From Clostridia bacterium (GTDB taxonomy: Bacteria; Bacillota; Clostridia; Christensenellales; DUVY01), in assembly GCA_026001225.1 (NCBI GenBank), contig BNZQ01000005.1, forward strand, positions 1 to 60,023: DNA of 60,023 nt. The letters run 5' to 3'. A program made the translations under genes and the position numbers. The notes below the pieces were generated by a model. It did not search any database, was not told the origin of the DNA, and saw only the letters and a program-made list of their open reading frames with translations. Below, piece by piece: positions 9,621 to 18,231 of the stretch (positions within the stretch are counted from its first letter, which is position 1; each line of letters starts with the position of its first letter).

Positions 9621-10580
9621 ATGGCCGTTACCAATCGGGAAATTATCCCGATCTTTTTCGCCACGGACGATAACTATGCGCCGCTTTTGGCGGTGGCGTT
9701 GCGTTCTCTGTGCAGTCAGGCGTCCGATGCCTACGATTACCGCATTCATATCCTGTGCGAGAATCTGAACGACGAAAACAAGCGGATTTTTGCCGAATAC
9801 GGCAAGGGTCGCTTTCGCGTGTTTATCACCGACATGACGGAACGCATCGCCGCTCGCGCGGGGCAGATGCACACGCGGGACTATTATTCCAAAACGACCT
9901 ATTTCCGGGTTTATATCCCCAACATGTTTCCCGAATACAAAAAAGCGATTTACCTCGACTGCGATATCGCTTTAAACGCGGACATATCGGAGTTCTATCG
10001 GTTCGATATCGGGGACAATTACGTGGGGGCGGTGACCTGCGAGGCCGTGGACACGACGCCGGTATTCACCGAGTATGCCGAAAAGTATTTGGGCATGAAT
10101 CTGCCGATGTATTTCAACGCGGGCGTACTGCTGATGAATTTGGAGGTTTTGCGGAACGTTAAATTCGAGGACAGGTTTTTCGATATCCTGTCCAAGGTCA
10201 AGTTCGAGGTCGCGCAGGATCAGGATTATTTAAACGTCCTCTGCAAAAGCAAGGTTGTTTTCCTGCCCAAGGTTTGGAACAAGATTCCGATTCCGATCGA
10301 GGGGATCACCTCCGAGAACGTGAAACTCGCGCATTACAATTTGGCGTTGCGGCCGTGGCGGTACGACGGCGTTTTATTCGGGGATTTGTTTTGGAAGCAC
10401 GCCGAGAAAACGGCCGTGTACGGCAAACTGAAAGAGATGAAGCGCAATTTTTCCGAGCGCGACGCCGCCTACGATCGGCAATGGATGGAGAATTTACAGC
10501 GTTTGGCGGCAAGCCTTGCCGTCGGGCCGGATCGGTTTATCGATTTGGTGAGGAGCGGGAAGCTCGTCTTAATACAGTAG
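9621..10580 (+). CDS. Glycosyltransferase family 8 protein
   Basis: A 319-residue GT8 enzyme that transfers a sugar from a nucleotide-sugar donor. The GT8 landmarks are the N-terminal IPIFFATDDNYAPLLAVALRSL strand, the metal-binding DxD motif in YLDCDIAL (about residues 112-119), FNAGVLLMNLE near residue 170, and the QDQDYLN motif near 200. It starts at ATG 9621 after an AAGGAG site, about 100 bases after its promoter. It probably decorates a cell-surface glycan or lipid together with the two acyltransferase-like genes that follow. Confidence 0.9.
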   Translation: MAVTNREIIPIFFATDDNYAPLLAVALRSLCSQASDAYDYRIHILCENLNDENKRIFAEYGKGRFRVFITDMTERIAARAGQMHTRDYYSKTTYFRVYIPNMFPEYKKAIYLDCDIALNADISEFYRFDIGDNYVGAVTCEAVDTTPVFTEYAEKYLGMNLPMYFNAGVLLMNLEVLRNVKFEDRFFDILSKVKFEVAQDQDYLNVLCKSKVVFLPKVWNKIPIPIEGITSENVKLAHYNLALRPWRYDGVLFGDLFWKHAEKTAVYGKLKEMKRNFSERDAAYDRQWMENLQRLAASLAVGPDRFIDLVRSGKLVLIQ

Positions 10581-10582
10581 AA

Positions 10583-10638
10583 ATTTTTGAAAAGAGCGCG
10601 AGAAAAATCTTTTTGCAAAAAAGTTTTTTTCGCAGGGG
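10583..10638. repeat. Palindromic repeat, family A
   Basis: An imperfect palindrome between the GT8 and acyltransferase genes. Its arms GCGAGAAAAATCTTTTTG and CAAAAAAGTTTTTTTCGC meet near 10615. The left flank AAATTTTTGAAAAGAG matches the other copies. The repeat encodes a spurious in-frame N-terminal extension (start at 10587) of the next gene. Confidence 0.7.
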
Positions 10639-10649
10639 TAAAAAATAAA

Positions 10650-11507
10650 ATGGAAGAGAGCATAAAAGCGCCGGACAGGTTGGCGGTTTTACAGAGAATA
10701 GCCGAATACGAGAGGAACGGTTTTTTTGATTTGGATGTGGAGGACGACCCGCCCGGAATCGATCTCGACCCCGAAAAGGTGGATTTTCTGGACAAACGGA
10801 TCGTGAACAAGGTCAAGACGCGCATCGCGAATTATCTGGGCAAACGGTTTTTTGAAAAGATACTGGATAAAAAGCACGTCGTTTTCCGCGGCGTTTCCGG
10901 TCTGGAAAATTTAGAAGGTTATCGGGGCGGGGCGATCGTGACCTGTAACCATTGTCACCGGTTCGACAATTATGCGGTGTACCTCGGATTGAAAAAACAT
11001 TTCAAACGGTTTCGGCTCTACAAGGTCGTCCGAGAGGGGAACTACGCGTTTCCCGGAAAATTGGGCTTTATTTTGCGGAACTGCGACACACTGCCGGTCG
11101 GCGGCGACCACAGACTGACGGCGGAATGTATGAAAGCCGTCAAGACGTTGCTTGATAAGAATAAAAAGGTGTTGGTGTACCCCGAACAGGGAATGTGGTG
11201 GAACTATAAAAAGCCCCGGCCCTTAAAGAGGGGCGCATTTTTGTTCGCGGCCAAATCCGACGCGCCGATCATACCCTGCTTTATCACGCTGAAAGACTGC
11301 GACAAGGTGGGGGAGGACGGCTTTCCTGTGCAGGAATTTACGCTGCATATCCTGCCCTTGATTCGCGCCGATAAAAATCTGTCGGTCAAGGAAAATTGCG
11401 ACAGGATGCGGGCAAAGAATTTCGAGCTGTGGAAAAATCTTTATGAGAAGGTCTACGGCGAGCCGTTGCGCTACGGGGACGGAGCGGCAAATTTTAGTTT
11501 TCATTAA
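10650..11507 (+). CDS. Lysophospholipid acyltransferase-like protein (PlsC family)
   Basis: A 285-residue acyltransferase. The catalytic HX4D motif appears as NHCHRFDNY near residue 92, and the acceptor-site block VLVYPEQGMWW near residue 175 is the counterpart of the PlsC EGTR region. Such enzymes move acyl chains to glycerophosphate or a glycan at the membrane surface. I placed the start at ATG 10650; the longer frame from 10587 is the family A repeat read as protein. It sits between a glycosyltransferase and another acyltransferase-like gene, suggesting joint synthesis of a modified envelope component. Confidence 0.82.
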   Translation: MEESIKAPDRLAVLQRIAEYERNGFFDLDVEDDPPGIDLDPEKVDFLDKRIVNKVKTRIANYLGKRFFEKILDKKHVVFRGVSGLENLEGYRGGAIVTCNHCHRFDNYAVYLGLKKHFKRFRLYKVVREGNYAFPGKLGFILRNCDTLPVGGDHRLTAECMKAVKTLLDKNKKVLVYPEQGMWWNYKKPRPLKRGAFLFAAKSDAPIIPCFITLKDCDKVGEDGFPVQEFTLHILPLIRADKNLSVKENCDRMRAKNFELWKNLYEKVYGEPLRYGDGAANFSFH

Positions 11508-11513
11508 AAAAAC

Positions 11514-12086
11514 ATGCTGTTATATATTATCGTTATCATAGCCTGCGCGTCCGTTTTTAACGCGCTCGATTGCTTGGTTTTCATCCCGCCGCCGGACACG
11601 CCGGTTTGGTTCGTTTCGTTGGGCGTGTGGGGCAGTACGGTCGCCGTGATCGCGTTGGACGCCCTGCTCGCGTGGGCGTGCCGCGCCGCGCGCAACCGCA
11701 TGAATCCCTTTTCCCGGTTTTTCGCCGTGAGCCAAAAAGGAAAGAGGGTTTTAACCAAATTAGGCGTCCGACGGTTTAAAAGGTTCCTGCCCGATTTGGG
11801 TAAGGTCGTCAAATTCGCGAAGGGCAAAATCGCCGAGCCGGACAACAAGGACTATATTTATCAATATATGTTGGAAAGCTGTTCGGGCGAACTGGGTCAT
11901 TGGGCAGGGATTTTGTTCGGCTTTCTGATCGTCTTTTTATTCCCGCTGAAATATTGCTTATATTTCGGTATTCCCGTGGCGTTCGTCAACGCCGTTTTGA
12001 GCCTGCTGCCCGCGTTGTCCCTGCGGTACAACCGCTACGCGCTTACGCTACTGTATAAAAAACTGGAACGCAAAGAACAAAATTAA
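11514..12086 (+). CDS. CrtO-type glycosyl-carotenoid acyltransferase-like membrane protein
   Basis: A 190-residue protein with two N-terminal and one or two C-terminal membrane segments. It carries the pattern of the glycosyl-4,4'-diaponeurosporenoate acyltransferase family: a basic middle segment, an ES-x-x-x-ELGHW motif near residue 125, and a C-terminal RYNRYAL motif near 172. No carotenoid genes are seen here, so the true acceptor is probably another glycolipid. It begins 7 bases after the PlsC-like gene and its stop overlaps the convergent gene by four bases. Confidence 0.5.
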   Translation: MLLYIIVIIACASVFNALDCLVFIPPPDTPVWFVSLGVWGSTVAVIALDALLAWACRAARNRMNPFSRFFAVSQKGKRVLTKLGVRRFKRFLPDLGKVVKFAKGKIAEPDNKDYIYQYMLESCSGELGHWAGILFGFLIVFLFPLKYCLYFGIPVAFVNAVLSLLPALSLRYNRYALTLLYKKLERKEQN

Positions 12087-13663
12087 GCGTGCGTGTGAGA
12101 GGCTTCCGTTTTTTCGGCCTTATGCGCCGCGGCGGAGGATGTGCGTTTTCTCGGTTCCTCGGGCGTATAATTCAATAAAATGTCGATCGATTCGTCCTCG
12201 GAGACGACGACGGCGGCGAAATTGCCGCCCGTCTTTTTGCGGTTGTCGAGGTAGCATTTCGAGGAATTGTACCGCGCGCCGCGAGCCGAAGAGCCGCCGT
12301 TTAAGGCGATGCCGTCCAAAATCAGCCCCACGCCGTAGACGACGAAATTGGTGTCCATCAGAATAGCGCCGTCGATCGAGGTCAGGTTGCGCATGAGGGT
12401 AAGCTTGTCGTAATTGCCGTGCGCGTCGGTGTGTTTTAAATTGATCGGTTCGATCTTGTAGCCGCGGTCAAGACCGGATAGGCGCTCGGTCTCGGCCATG
12501 ATGTTTTGCGGGTCGGAGATGACGACCAACGCGCCGTGCTCCTGTTTCTTTAAAATGCCGATCAACTGCTGGTTGGCAAATTTATCGTTGCGCTCGCCCG
12601 CGAAAACGTTTTTCGGGAAGTAGCTGCCGTTTTTAACGGGAATCGTGAACTTGCCGCGCCAATAGCGGAGTAATTCGTCGTTGCCGTGGGAAAGGGTCCA
12701 TTTTTGATGCCCGGCAAAGCGGATCGTGCGGATATTTTGCAGGGAGGAGCCGAGCCCCGTGACCTTATTTTTACTGATGACCAAAAAGTTGGAACGCCCG
12801 GTCATCTGCAACAGCTTGCGGATCTGCCGCAGATTTTTCAGTTCGAATTCGATTTGCTTCCCGAACACGACGTTATAACGGATTTGGCTTTTATTTTTGG
12901 AGAATAGAATGCCGCCGCTGACTTCCTGCCGCTCGTACAGGCTGCCCGACAGGATGTTGATCAGATCGGGGTCGCAATAGTTGCGCAGCAAATCCGAAAC
13001 GACGTCCCTTAAGATTTCCTGCATATCGGGCAGGATTTCGTACAGGTCGTCCTCGCCCGTGCCGCGCACAAGCTTGTCCAAGGACAGCGCCATGCGCAAC
13101 GTAAAGGTCCGTATAAATTCCTGTATCATGACCGGCGCGCTTTCGTTCAGGTCGCAACACATGCCGAACAGGGTATAATCGCCGTCGGGGATATCGCGTT
13201 CGGCGGGCGAGGAGTCCATCGTTTTGATTGCCTCGGTTTCTTTGCGGTTGGACAGATTGATTTCGGGTTTTTCGGCCGCTTCGCTCCGCGCATGGGGAAT
13301 CTTGACAAACGCGCAGCTCGAGGTAGAGGGGTTCATGTTAAAATAGGCCGCCGCCGCTTCGACGTTGGGGGAATACAGGGTATAATCCTTGTAGAATTTG
13401 TATTGAATGAGATCCGAAACCGGCGCCGTCAGATCCCTCCGGATATTTTCGGGGTCGTCGGCGTCGTAGACATACGTCGCCGACGCGTGGTTTTCGGTGT
13501 AGAAAGCGATCATGCGGGGGTTTTGCGGGAAATAGCCCAAATCGGACTGCAAAAAAATAAAGTCCTCCCGCAACTGCGGGAAAACCAACCGGCACAGGGA
13601 TTCCCATCCCTTCGCCCAACGGAATTTGAATTTGCCCTTGCTTTTGGACTTTTCATTGCCCAT
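12083..13663 (-). CDS. Diadenylate cyclase (DisA_N/DAC domain) with long N-terminal domain
   Basis: A 526-residue soluble protein. Residues ~375-495 form a diadenylate cyclase domain that makes c-di-AMP from ATP: HGALVVIS at 376, the substrate-binding DGA at 431-433, and GGSSARGARYNSSKCYL at ~456 in the place of the RHR motif, then VVVSEDESIDIL. The RHR histidine is replaced by tyrosine (ARYNSS), as in variant DAC families. Residues 1-370 are not a membrane anchor (unlike CdaA) nor the DisA DNA-binding part, and resemble a sensor region. The C-terminus is a His/Ala/Glu-rich tail. It is a single gene behind its own promoter. The DAC call is strong; what it senses is unknown. Confidence 0.8.
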   Translation of the reverse strand: MGNEKSKSKGKFKFRWAKGWESLCRLVFPQLREDFIFLQSDLGYFPQNPRMIAFYTENHASATYVYDADDPENIRRDLTAPVSDLIQYKFYKDYTLYSPNVEAAAAYFNMNPSTSSCAFVKIPHARSEAAEKPEINLSNRKETEAIKTMDSSPAERDIPDGDYTLFGMCCDLNESAPVMIQEFIRTFTLRMALSLDKLVRGTGEDDLYEILPDMQEILRDVVSDLLRNYCDPDLINILSGSLYERQEVSGGILFSKNKSQIRYNVVFGKQIEFELKNLRQIRKLLQMTGRSNFLVISKNKVTGLGSSLQNIRTIRFAGHQKWTLSHGNDELLRYWRGKFTIPVKNGSYFPKNVFAGERNDKFANQQLIGILKKQEHGALVVISDPQNIMAETERLSGLDRGYKIEPINLKHTDAHGNYDKLTLMRNLTSIDGAILMDTNFVVYGVGLILDGIALNGGSSARGARYNSSKCYLDNRKKTGGNFAAVVVSEDESIDILLNYTPEEPRKRTSSAAAHKAEKTEASHTHA

Positions 13664-13683
13664 AACCCTAATACTCCCTACAA

Positions 13684-13712
13684 AGTATACCTTAAATTTT
13701 GTGAACTGTCAA
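13684..13712 (-). promoter_or_regulatory. Sigma-A promoter of the diadenylate cyclase gene
   Basis: On the minus strand TTGACA (13712-13707), a 17-bp spacer and TATACT (13689-13684). A GGGAG ribosome site lies between it and the ATG at 13663. Confidence 0.8.
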
Positions 13713-13778
13713 AGACTTTTTGAAAGTTATCTTACTTTTACGGGCATTTTTCTTTGAGAAAGTCCCTCGAGAAAAGCT

Positions 13779-14660
13779 CTATAATGAGAAGTCCGATACG
13801 GGAAAGGTCAGGAATTTACGGAAGATCTTGGGCGTGTAGCCTGTGAACTCGCGGAACGCGTTGTAGAAGGACTGGCGGTTGTTGAAACCAACCTCGGCGG
13901 CGATATCGATAAATTTCAAGCCGGTGTTGCGCATGAGGGCGATCGATTGATTGACGCGGTATTGCGTGATATATTCGAACACGGTGCGGCCGGTGGATTT
14001 TCGGAAAATTTTCTGCATATATGTTTCGTTCAGATTGACGGCCCGCGCGATTTTGGTAATCGACAACTCCTCCTGATAGTTGCGCGCGATATAATCGGTG
14101 ACCGATCGGACGCAAGGATTGTCAAGGAGCGTCTTTTTATAGCACTCGTCGACGCTCAAAAACAGCTCGGAAATCAAAATTTGCGTGAAATAGTGGTCGA
14201 TATATTTCAGGCGGTCGGAGTTGACCAAGGCGAGCATTCGTTGGATCGTCGCTTTCAGGGACGTCAGGTCGTTGACCAACGCGTATTTCTGTTTTTTGAA
14301 CGCTTCGGCCAAGGCCTCGCACGCGCCGAACGCGGCGCATCCGTCCACATACGCCGCGCCCGCGTCGGCGGGCAAGGTGCGCAATTCCAAAAACAGCGCA
14401 CGGCAGCCGTCCTCGGCGACCAATTTATGGACGTGGCCGGCGTCGATCAGGATCAGGTCGCCGTGCTTTAAGGACACGGTTTCGCCGTGCAGGCCGTCCT
14501 CGGCGAACGTATAGCGCGCCTTTCCGTCCGCGATATAGAAAATTTCCACGGTGTTGTGGCTGTGGTAGTCGGCGGTATAGCCCGGCAATTTTTGGTCAAA
14601 ATAGGAATGTACCGCAAAATGCCGACCTTTTAACGTTTCCTTATTCCTGAGTAAGGACAT
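13779..14660 (-). CDS. AraC-family transcriptional regulator
   Basis: A 293-residue regulator with an N-terminal cupin (residues ~15-110; DYHSHNTVEIFYIADGKARY and LKHGDLILIDAGHVH) and a C-terminal double helix-turn-helix domain (residues ~185-285; LSITKIARAVNLNETYMQKIFRKSTG and FIDIAAEVGFNNRQSFYNAFREFTGYTP). It is divergent from mtaB, 207 bases apart, so methanol or another one-carbon or sugar signal could be its input, but that is inference. The ATG lies 8 bases after its -10 box, so the message is nearly leaderless. Confidence 0.9.
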   Translation of the reverse strand: MSLLRNKETLKGRHFAVHSYFDQKLPGYTADYHSHNTVEIFYIADGKARYTFAEDGLHGETVSLKHGDLILIDAGHVHKLVAEDGCRALFLELRTLPADAGAAYVDGCAAFGACEALAEAFKKQKYALVNDLTSLKATIQRMLALVNSDRLKYIDHYFTQILISELFLSVDECYKKTLLDNPCVRSVTDYIARNYQEELSITKIARAVNLNETYMQKIFRKSTGRTVFEYITQYRVNQSIALMRNTGLKFIDIAAEVGFNNRQSFYNAFREFTGYTPKIFRKFLTFPVSDFSL

Positions 14661-14668
14661 ACCACTAC

Positions 14669-14697
14669 ATTTTACAATATGATGATTAAATTGTCAA
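14669..14697 (-). promoter_or_regulatory. Sigma-A promoter of the AraC gene
   Basis: Minus strand TTGACA (14697-14692), 17-bp spacer, TAAAAT (14674-14669), 8 bases before the ATG at 14660. Confidence 0.75.
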
Positions 14698-14793
14698 CTA
14701 AAGCCATTGTGTTTTACATTTATTTGCGGATTGGCCATTTTAATTGACGCCGTGCGCGACAAAGCGTGCTATACTTAAAATATCAAAAATACG

Positions 14794-14852
14794 AAAAATT
14801 TTTGGGAAAGAGCGCGCGAGAACTTTTTTATAAATAAGGTTCTCTTGCAAAA
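14794..14852. repeat. Palindromic repeat, family A (degenerate)
   Basis: Upstream of mtaB: AAAAATTTTTGGGAAAGAG, then GCGAGAACTTTTTTAT and the inverse AAATAAGGTTCTCTTGC. A TATACT box lies just before it at 14770-14775, with only a poorly spaced TTGACG at 14744, so the repeat would be in the mtaB leader. Confidence 0.6.
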
Positions 14853-14867
14853 AAGGAAAAAAGGGAA

Positions 14868-16253
14868 ATGGCAAAGAAAAGCTTTACCAAAACGGCTTAC
14901 GCAAATCTGAACGATTTTGTGTACGGCAAATCCAAGAAACCGGTCGCGCTGAAAAACGGCATGGTGATCGGCGGGGGCACGGTGTACCCCGAAATCAACT
15001 TTACGTTGCCGACGATGGAAATCACGCAGGCGACGATGCCGCAGGTGATCGACAATTATAAGCAGATCATCACGGGCGTCTGCGAACGCGCCCAACGCTT
15101 GTACGTGCCCGGCTTTGTGGCCGAGATCGAAACGTTGCCTCCGATGACCTTCAATCCGAAGTGGGGTATCGAGGTCTGCAAAACCGTCGTGGACATCGTC
15201 AAAGAGAATGAAATCAAATACGGCGTTAAAGGCTCGGTGCGCATTACCCCCAACGATATCCGCGAGGGGCGCGACCTCGTGCACATGTGGCGCGGCGAGC
15301 ACTGGGACAATATTATGGAAACATTCGAGGGTTGCGCGAAAGCGGGCGCGGACTTTTTGGCGATCGAGTCCGTGGGCGGTAAGGAAGTCCATGATGACGC
15401 GATTATGTACTGCGATATCGCCAAATCCATTTTCGCATTGTCCGTTTTAGGCTGTACCGATATGGAAAAGCTGTGGACGGCGATCGTGAAAATCGCCAAT
15501 AAGACCGGCACGGTCGCTTCGGGCGACACGGCTTGTGGCTTTGCCAACACCGCGATGGTGCTGGCCGACCGCAATTATATCCCCGCGGTGTTCGCCGCGA
15601 CGGTGCGCGTGGTCACCGCCGTGCGCAGCTTGGTCGCGGTCGAGTGCGGCGCGAAGGGTCCGCATAAGGACTGCGGCTATGAGGGCGTTTACGTCAAGGC
15701 GATCACCGGCACGCCGATTACGATGGAGGGCCGCGTCGCCGCGTGCGCGCACCTCTCGCCCGTGGGCAACGTCGCCGCGTGCCTGTGCGACTGTTGGAGC
15801 AACGAATCCATTCAAAATATCAAGCTGTTGGGCGGCATGGCCCCGACGGTTTCGTTCGAGCAGCTCGTTTTCGACTGCCGCTTGATGAACCAAGCGACTG
15901 CCCACGGCAAGAAGGCCGCGTTGCTGCTCCGCGATTTGAATGCCGACAGCGATTCCAAGCTCGATCCGCAGGCCTATGTGTTGCGTCCCGACATCGTGCT
16001 GGATATCTCTAAGGAATTGGTTAAGGTCGAGGGCTATTATCCGCGTTGCAAGGCGGCCGCGCAGCTGGCTTTGCAGGCGATGCGCAAAGGGTATGAGGAA
16101 AAGAAACTCGATTTGAACGACAAGGAATTGACGTGGCTGGATAACCTGTCCGACAGCGTGGACGCGTTGCCCAAAACCGCCGGCGAGCTGACCGCGCAGG
16201 TGATCGACGATTGCGATAAGCTGGATCCGAAGAAGTATGATTTGAAGTTTTAA
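14868..16253 (+). CDS. mtaB: Methanol:corrinoid protein methyltransferase MtaB
   Basis: A 461-residue zinc enzyme that moves the methyl group of methanol to the cobalt of a corrinoid protein (MtaC). It aligns over its whole length with the methanogen enzyme: N-terminal YANLNDFVYGKSKKPV, and the zinc ligands Glu167 (ESVGGKE), Cys223 (GDTACG) and Cys269 (KDCGYE) in the expected places, then CDCWSNES. Acetogenic and some other Clostridia use this route for methanol. No MtaC or MtaA gene is in the window, so partners must lie elsewhere. The start is supported by AAGGGAA before ATG 14868. The next gene is a CobW-type GTPase that may serve cobalt or zinc supply. Confidence 0.93.
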   Translation: MAKKSFTKTAYANLNDFVYGKSKKPVALKNGMVIGGGTVYPEINFTLPTMEITQATMPQVIDNYKQIITGVCERAQRLYVPGFVAEIETLPPMTFNPKWGIEVCKTVVDIVKENEIKYGVKGSVRITPNDIREGRDLVHMWRGEHWDNIMETFEGCAKAGADFLAIESVGGKEVHDDAIMYCDIAKSIFALSVLGCTDMEKLWTAIVKIANKTGTVASGDTACGFANTAMVLADRNYIPAVFAATVRVVTAVRSLVAVECGAKGPHKDCGYEGVYVKAITGTPITMEGRVAACAHLSPVGNVAACLCDCWSNESIQNIKLLGGMAPTVSFEQLVFDCRLMNQATAHGKKAALLLRDLNADSDSKLDPQAYVLRPDIVLDISKELVKVEGYYPRCKAAAQLALQAMRKGYEEKKLDLNDKELTWLDNLSDSVDALPKTAGELTAQVIDDCDKLDPKKYDLKF

Positions 16254-16297
16254 ATATTTATAAAATTCGCGAGAAAACTTTTGCTTTATAAATAATT

Positions 16298-16486
16298 AAA
16301 AATTTTTGAGAAAGATGCGGAAAACCTTTTTTATACCCTAGGAAAAATCGCCAAAATTGCTTGCAAGATTGGGCGATTTAGACGACGGATTCAACAAAAG
16401 CGGCGCACATAGTGCGCGACCGCAACGCGGGTGAACATAGCGAACACGCTGTTGTTCTAAAAAAGGTTTTCCGCAGGACTTTCAAT
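16298..16486. repeat. Expanded family A palindrome with internal hairpins
   Basis: The arms GCGGAAAACCTTTTTTA (16317-16333) and its inverse TAAAAAAGGTTTTCCGC (16457-16473) are separated by about 123 bases instead of 2-4. The insert holds two further hairpins: AAATCGCC/GGCGATTT (16344-16379) and GCGCAC-ATA-GTGCGC (16402-16416). No ORF is seen. Confidence 0.65.
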
Positions 16487-16498
16487 GAATAAAACAGT

Positions 16499-17413
16499 AT
16501 GATCAAAATCGACATCGTATCGGGATTTTTGGGAGCCGGCAAAACAACCTTCGTTTGCCGGCTCTTAAAGTATTATTTGGCGCGCGGCGAACGGCCCGTG
16601 TATATCGTCAACGAGTTCGGGCAAACGGGGCTGGACGCCGATATCGTCCGCGCGGAGAATTTCAACGCCGTCGAGCTGTCGGGCGGTTGCGTCTGTTGCA
16701 CGTTGAGGGGCGAAACGGCCGCCGCGATTTCCCGCGCAATCGCGGCCTACGCCCCGACGCGGATCGTGTTCGAGCCGTCGGGCATTTTCGTATTCGAGAA
16801 CTTTTCGGAAGCCCTCCGAAATCCTGCGTTAAAGGATATATGCGAACTCGGTTCGGTGGTCACGGTGGTGGATGGCGTCAATTTTAAGGCCGCCCGCGCG
16901 CCCTACGGCGGCTTTGTCTACAATCAGATCAGAAACGCGCCCGCGCTCTTTATCAGCAAGGCGGATCAGTTGCGGGCGGCGGGCCGCGACGTGCAAGGAG
17001 TCGTCCGCGTTTTAAGAATGATCAACCGCGTCGCCGTGATCGCGGCGGTTTCGCCCGCCGAGTTGGACGACGCCGTTTTGGAAGAATTACTTTTACCCGC
17101 ACCTGAAATTTCAGCGGGGCATATGCATGCCCACGATACGTTGCAATCTTTCACGATTACGCCGGAAAAACCCTTTACCAAGGAACGAGCCGACCGATTC
17201 GCCGAACGCTGCACGGACGGTACGTTCGGCGCGCTGTGCCGCGTCAAGGGCGCGGTACGCGTGGACGGCGAAATTCTGCTGTTCAACGCGGGAATCGGGG
17301 ACGCGCGTTTTTGCCCCGCGCCCGGATTGACGGCGGGAGCGGTGACCTTTATCGGCTCCGAAATAGACGCGGATAAAATACGGGAGTTCTTTGCGGGAAA
17401 GGCTTCGTTTTGA
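16499..17413 (+). CDS. CobW/YjiA/ZNG-type metal-chaperone GTPase
   Basis: A 304-residue G3E-family GTPase. It has the P-loop GFLGAGKTTF at residues 9-18, the metal-binding CxCC motif in GGCVCCTLRGE near 62-72, and a nucleotide-specificity motif ISKAD near 152. The C-terminal CobW domain follows. Such proteins load zinc or cobalt, or help vitamin B12 enzymes. Its place just downstream of a zinc- and corrinoid-dependent methyltransferase supports a role in metal or cobalamin supply, but the two genes are separated by a 245-bp repeat region. Confidence 0.85.
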   Translation: MIKIDIVSGFLGAGKTTFVCRLLKYYLARGERPVYIVNEFGQTGLDADIVRAENFNAVELSGGCVCCTLRGETAAAISRAIAAYAPTRIVFEPSGIFVFENFSEALRNPALKDICELGSVVTVVDGVNFKAARAPYGGFVYNQIRNAPALFISKADQLRAAGRDVQGVVRVLRMINRVAVIAAVSPAELDDAVLEELLLPAPEISAGHMHAHDTLQSFTITPEKPFTKERADRFAERCTDGTFGALCRVKGAVRVDGEILLFNAGIGDARFCPAPGLTAGAVTFIGSEIDADKIREFFAGKASF

Positions 17414-17519
17414 ACGGAGGTTTATTGCAGGGGCGCCTGAATTTGTTTTTTGAGCGGGAACGAAAAGAAATCATTACGAGCCGAGGTTATACCGAGGTGT
17501 CGTAAGCTCATCCGTATTA

Positions 17520-17578
17520 AAGCGGTTGAGATTTCACGGGTCGCTTTCGCGTCCTTCGGAATGACACTCTTTGCGCGT
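17520..17578. repeat. Dispersed repeat, family C
   Basis: Contains GCGTCCTTCGGAATGACAC followed by TCTTTGCG; the inverse (CGCAAAGAATGTCATTGCG) begins the repeat at 49913. A related GAAATGACGATCG piece lies at 26678-26690. Confidence 0.5.
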
Positions 17579-17653
17579 TGCACTCCTCCGATACCAACTT
17601 TCCCTCAATCCATAAAGCAAATGCCGTTGTCCCTGATTTATTCCTTACGTTCA

Positions 17654-17682
17654 TTGCTTTTTTTGTTTTTCCTTGATATAAT
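17654..17682 (+). promoter_or_regulatory. Promoter of the GNAT gene, nearly leaderless
   Basis: TTGCTT at 17654-17659, 17-bp spacer, TATAAT at 17677-17682; the ATG at 17689 is 6 bases further, so transcription should begin at about the start codon. Confidence 0.75.
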
Positions 17683-17688
17683 ATCTTT

Positions 17689-18180
17689 ATGAATCTCATC
17701 ATACGCGAAACGTCGCCTGCCGACTGGCCGGAGATGGCCGCGATTTATAAGACGGGCATGGAAACCGGCCTCGCCACATTCGCGGCGGACGTTCCGGCCT
17801 ATGCGGACTGGGACGCATCTCATTTGCCCGTTTGCCGCCTGACCGCCGTCGCGGACGGCGGGATAGTGGGCTGGGCCGCTCTGTCGCCTGTTTCCGAACG
17901 GCCCTGCTACGCGGGCGTCGCCGAGGTCAGCTTGTATATCGCGCCCGCATTTTGGCGGCGGGGGATCGGCGGCGCGCTGTTACAACGCCTTTGCAAGGTT
18001 TCCGAAAAGGCCGGCTTTTGGACGTTGGAATCTCTGATCATGAGCGATAACGCCGCGAGCCTGAAATTGCACGAAAAATGCGGTTTCCGTTTGCTCGGCG
18101 TCGGTGAGAAAAGGGGCAAGGATCAAAGCGGCCGCTGGCGCGACGTTGTTTTTATGGAAAGACGGAACGGAATCGGATAA
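17689..18180 (+). CDS. GNAT N-acetyltransferase, phosphinothricin acetyltransferase-like
   Basis: A 163-residue acetyltransferase. The family pattern is MNLIIRETSPADWPEMAAIYKTGMETGLATFA at the start, the acetyl-CoA-binding motif WRRGIGGALLQRL near residues 88-100, and LKLHEKCGFRLLG near 125-137. It resembles the PAT group, which acetylates amino-acid-like amines; the true substrate is unknown. No ribosome site is present because the ATG is at the expected transcript start. Confidence 0.85.
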   Translation: MNLIIRETSPADWPEMAAIYKTGMETGLATFAADVPAYADWDASHLPVCRLTAVADGGIVGWAALSPVSERPCYAGVAEVSLYIAPAFWRRGIGGALLQRLCKVSEKAGFWTLESLIMSDNAASLKLHEKCGFRLLGVGEKRGKDQSGRWRDVVFMERRNGIG

Positions 18181-18193
18181 GGGAATCGGTAAT

Positions 18194-18222
18194 TTGCTTT
18201 TTTCCTTTTTCTATGATATACT
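18194..18222 (+). promoter_or_regulatory. Promoter of the MetY gene, leaderless
   Basis: TTGCTT at 18194-18199, 17-bp spacer, TATACT at 18217-18222; ATG at 18232 is 9 bases downstream. Confidence 0.75.
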
Positions 18223-18231
18223 ATTCGCATC

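Noticed and set aside
10587..10649. Extended N-terminus of the PlsC-like protein
   Set aside because: It is family A repeat translated in frame; the ATG at 10650 starts the conserved protein.
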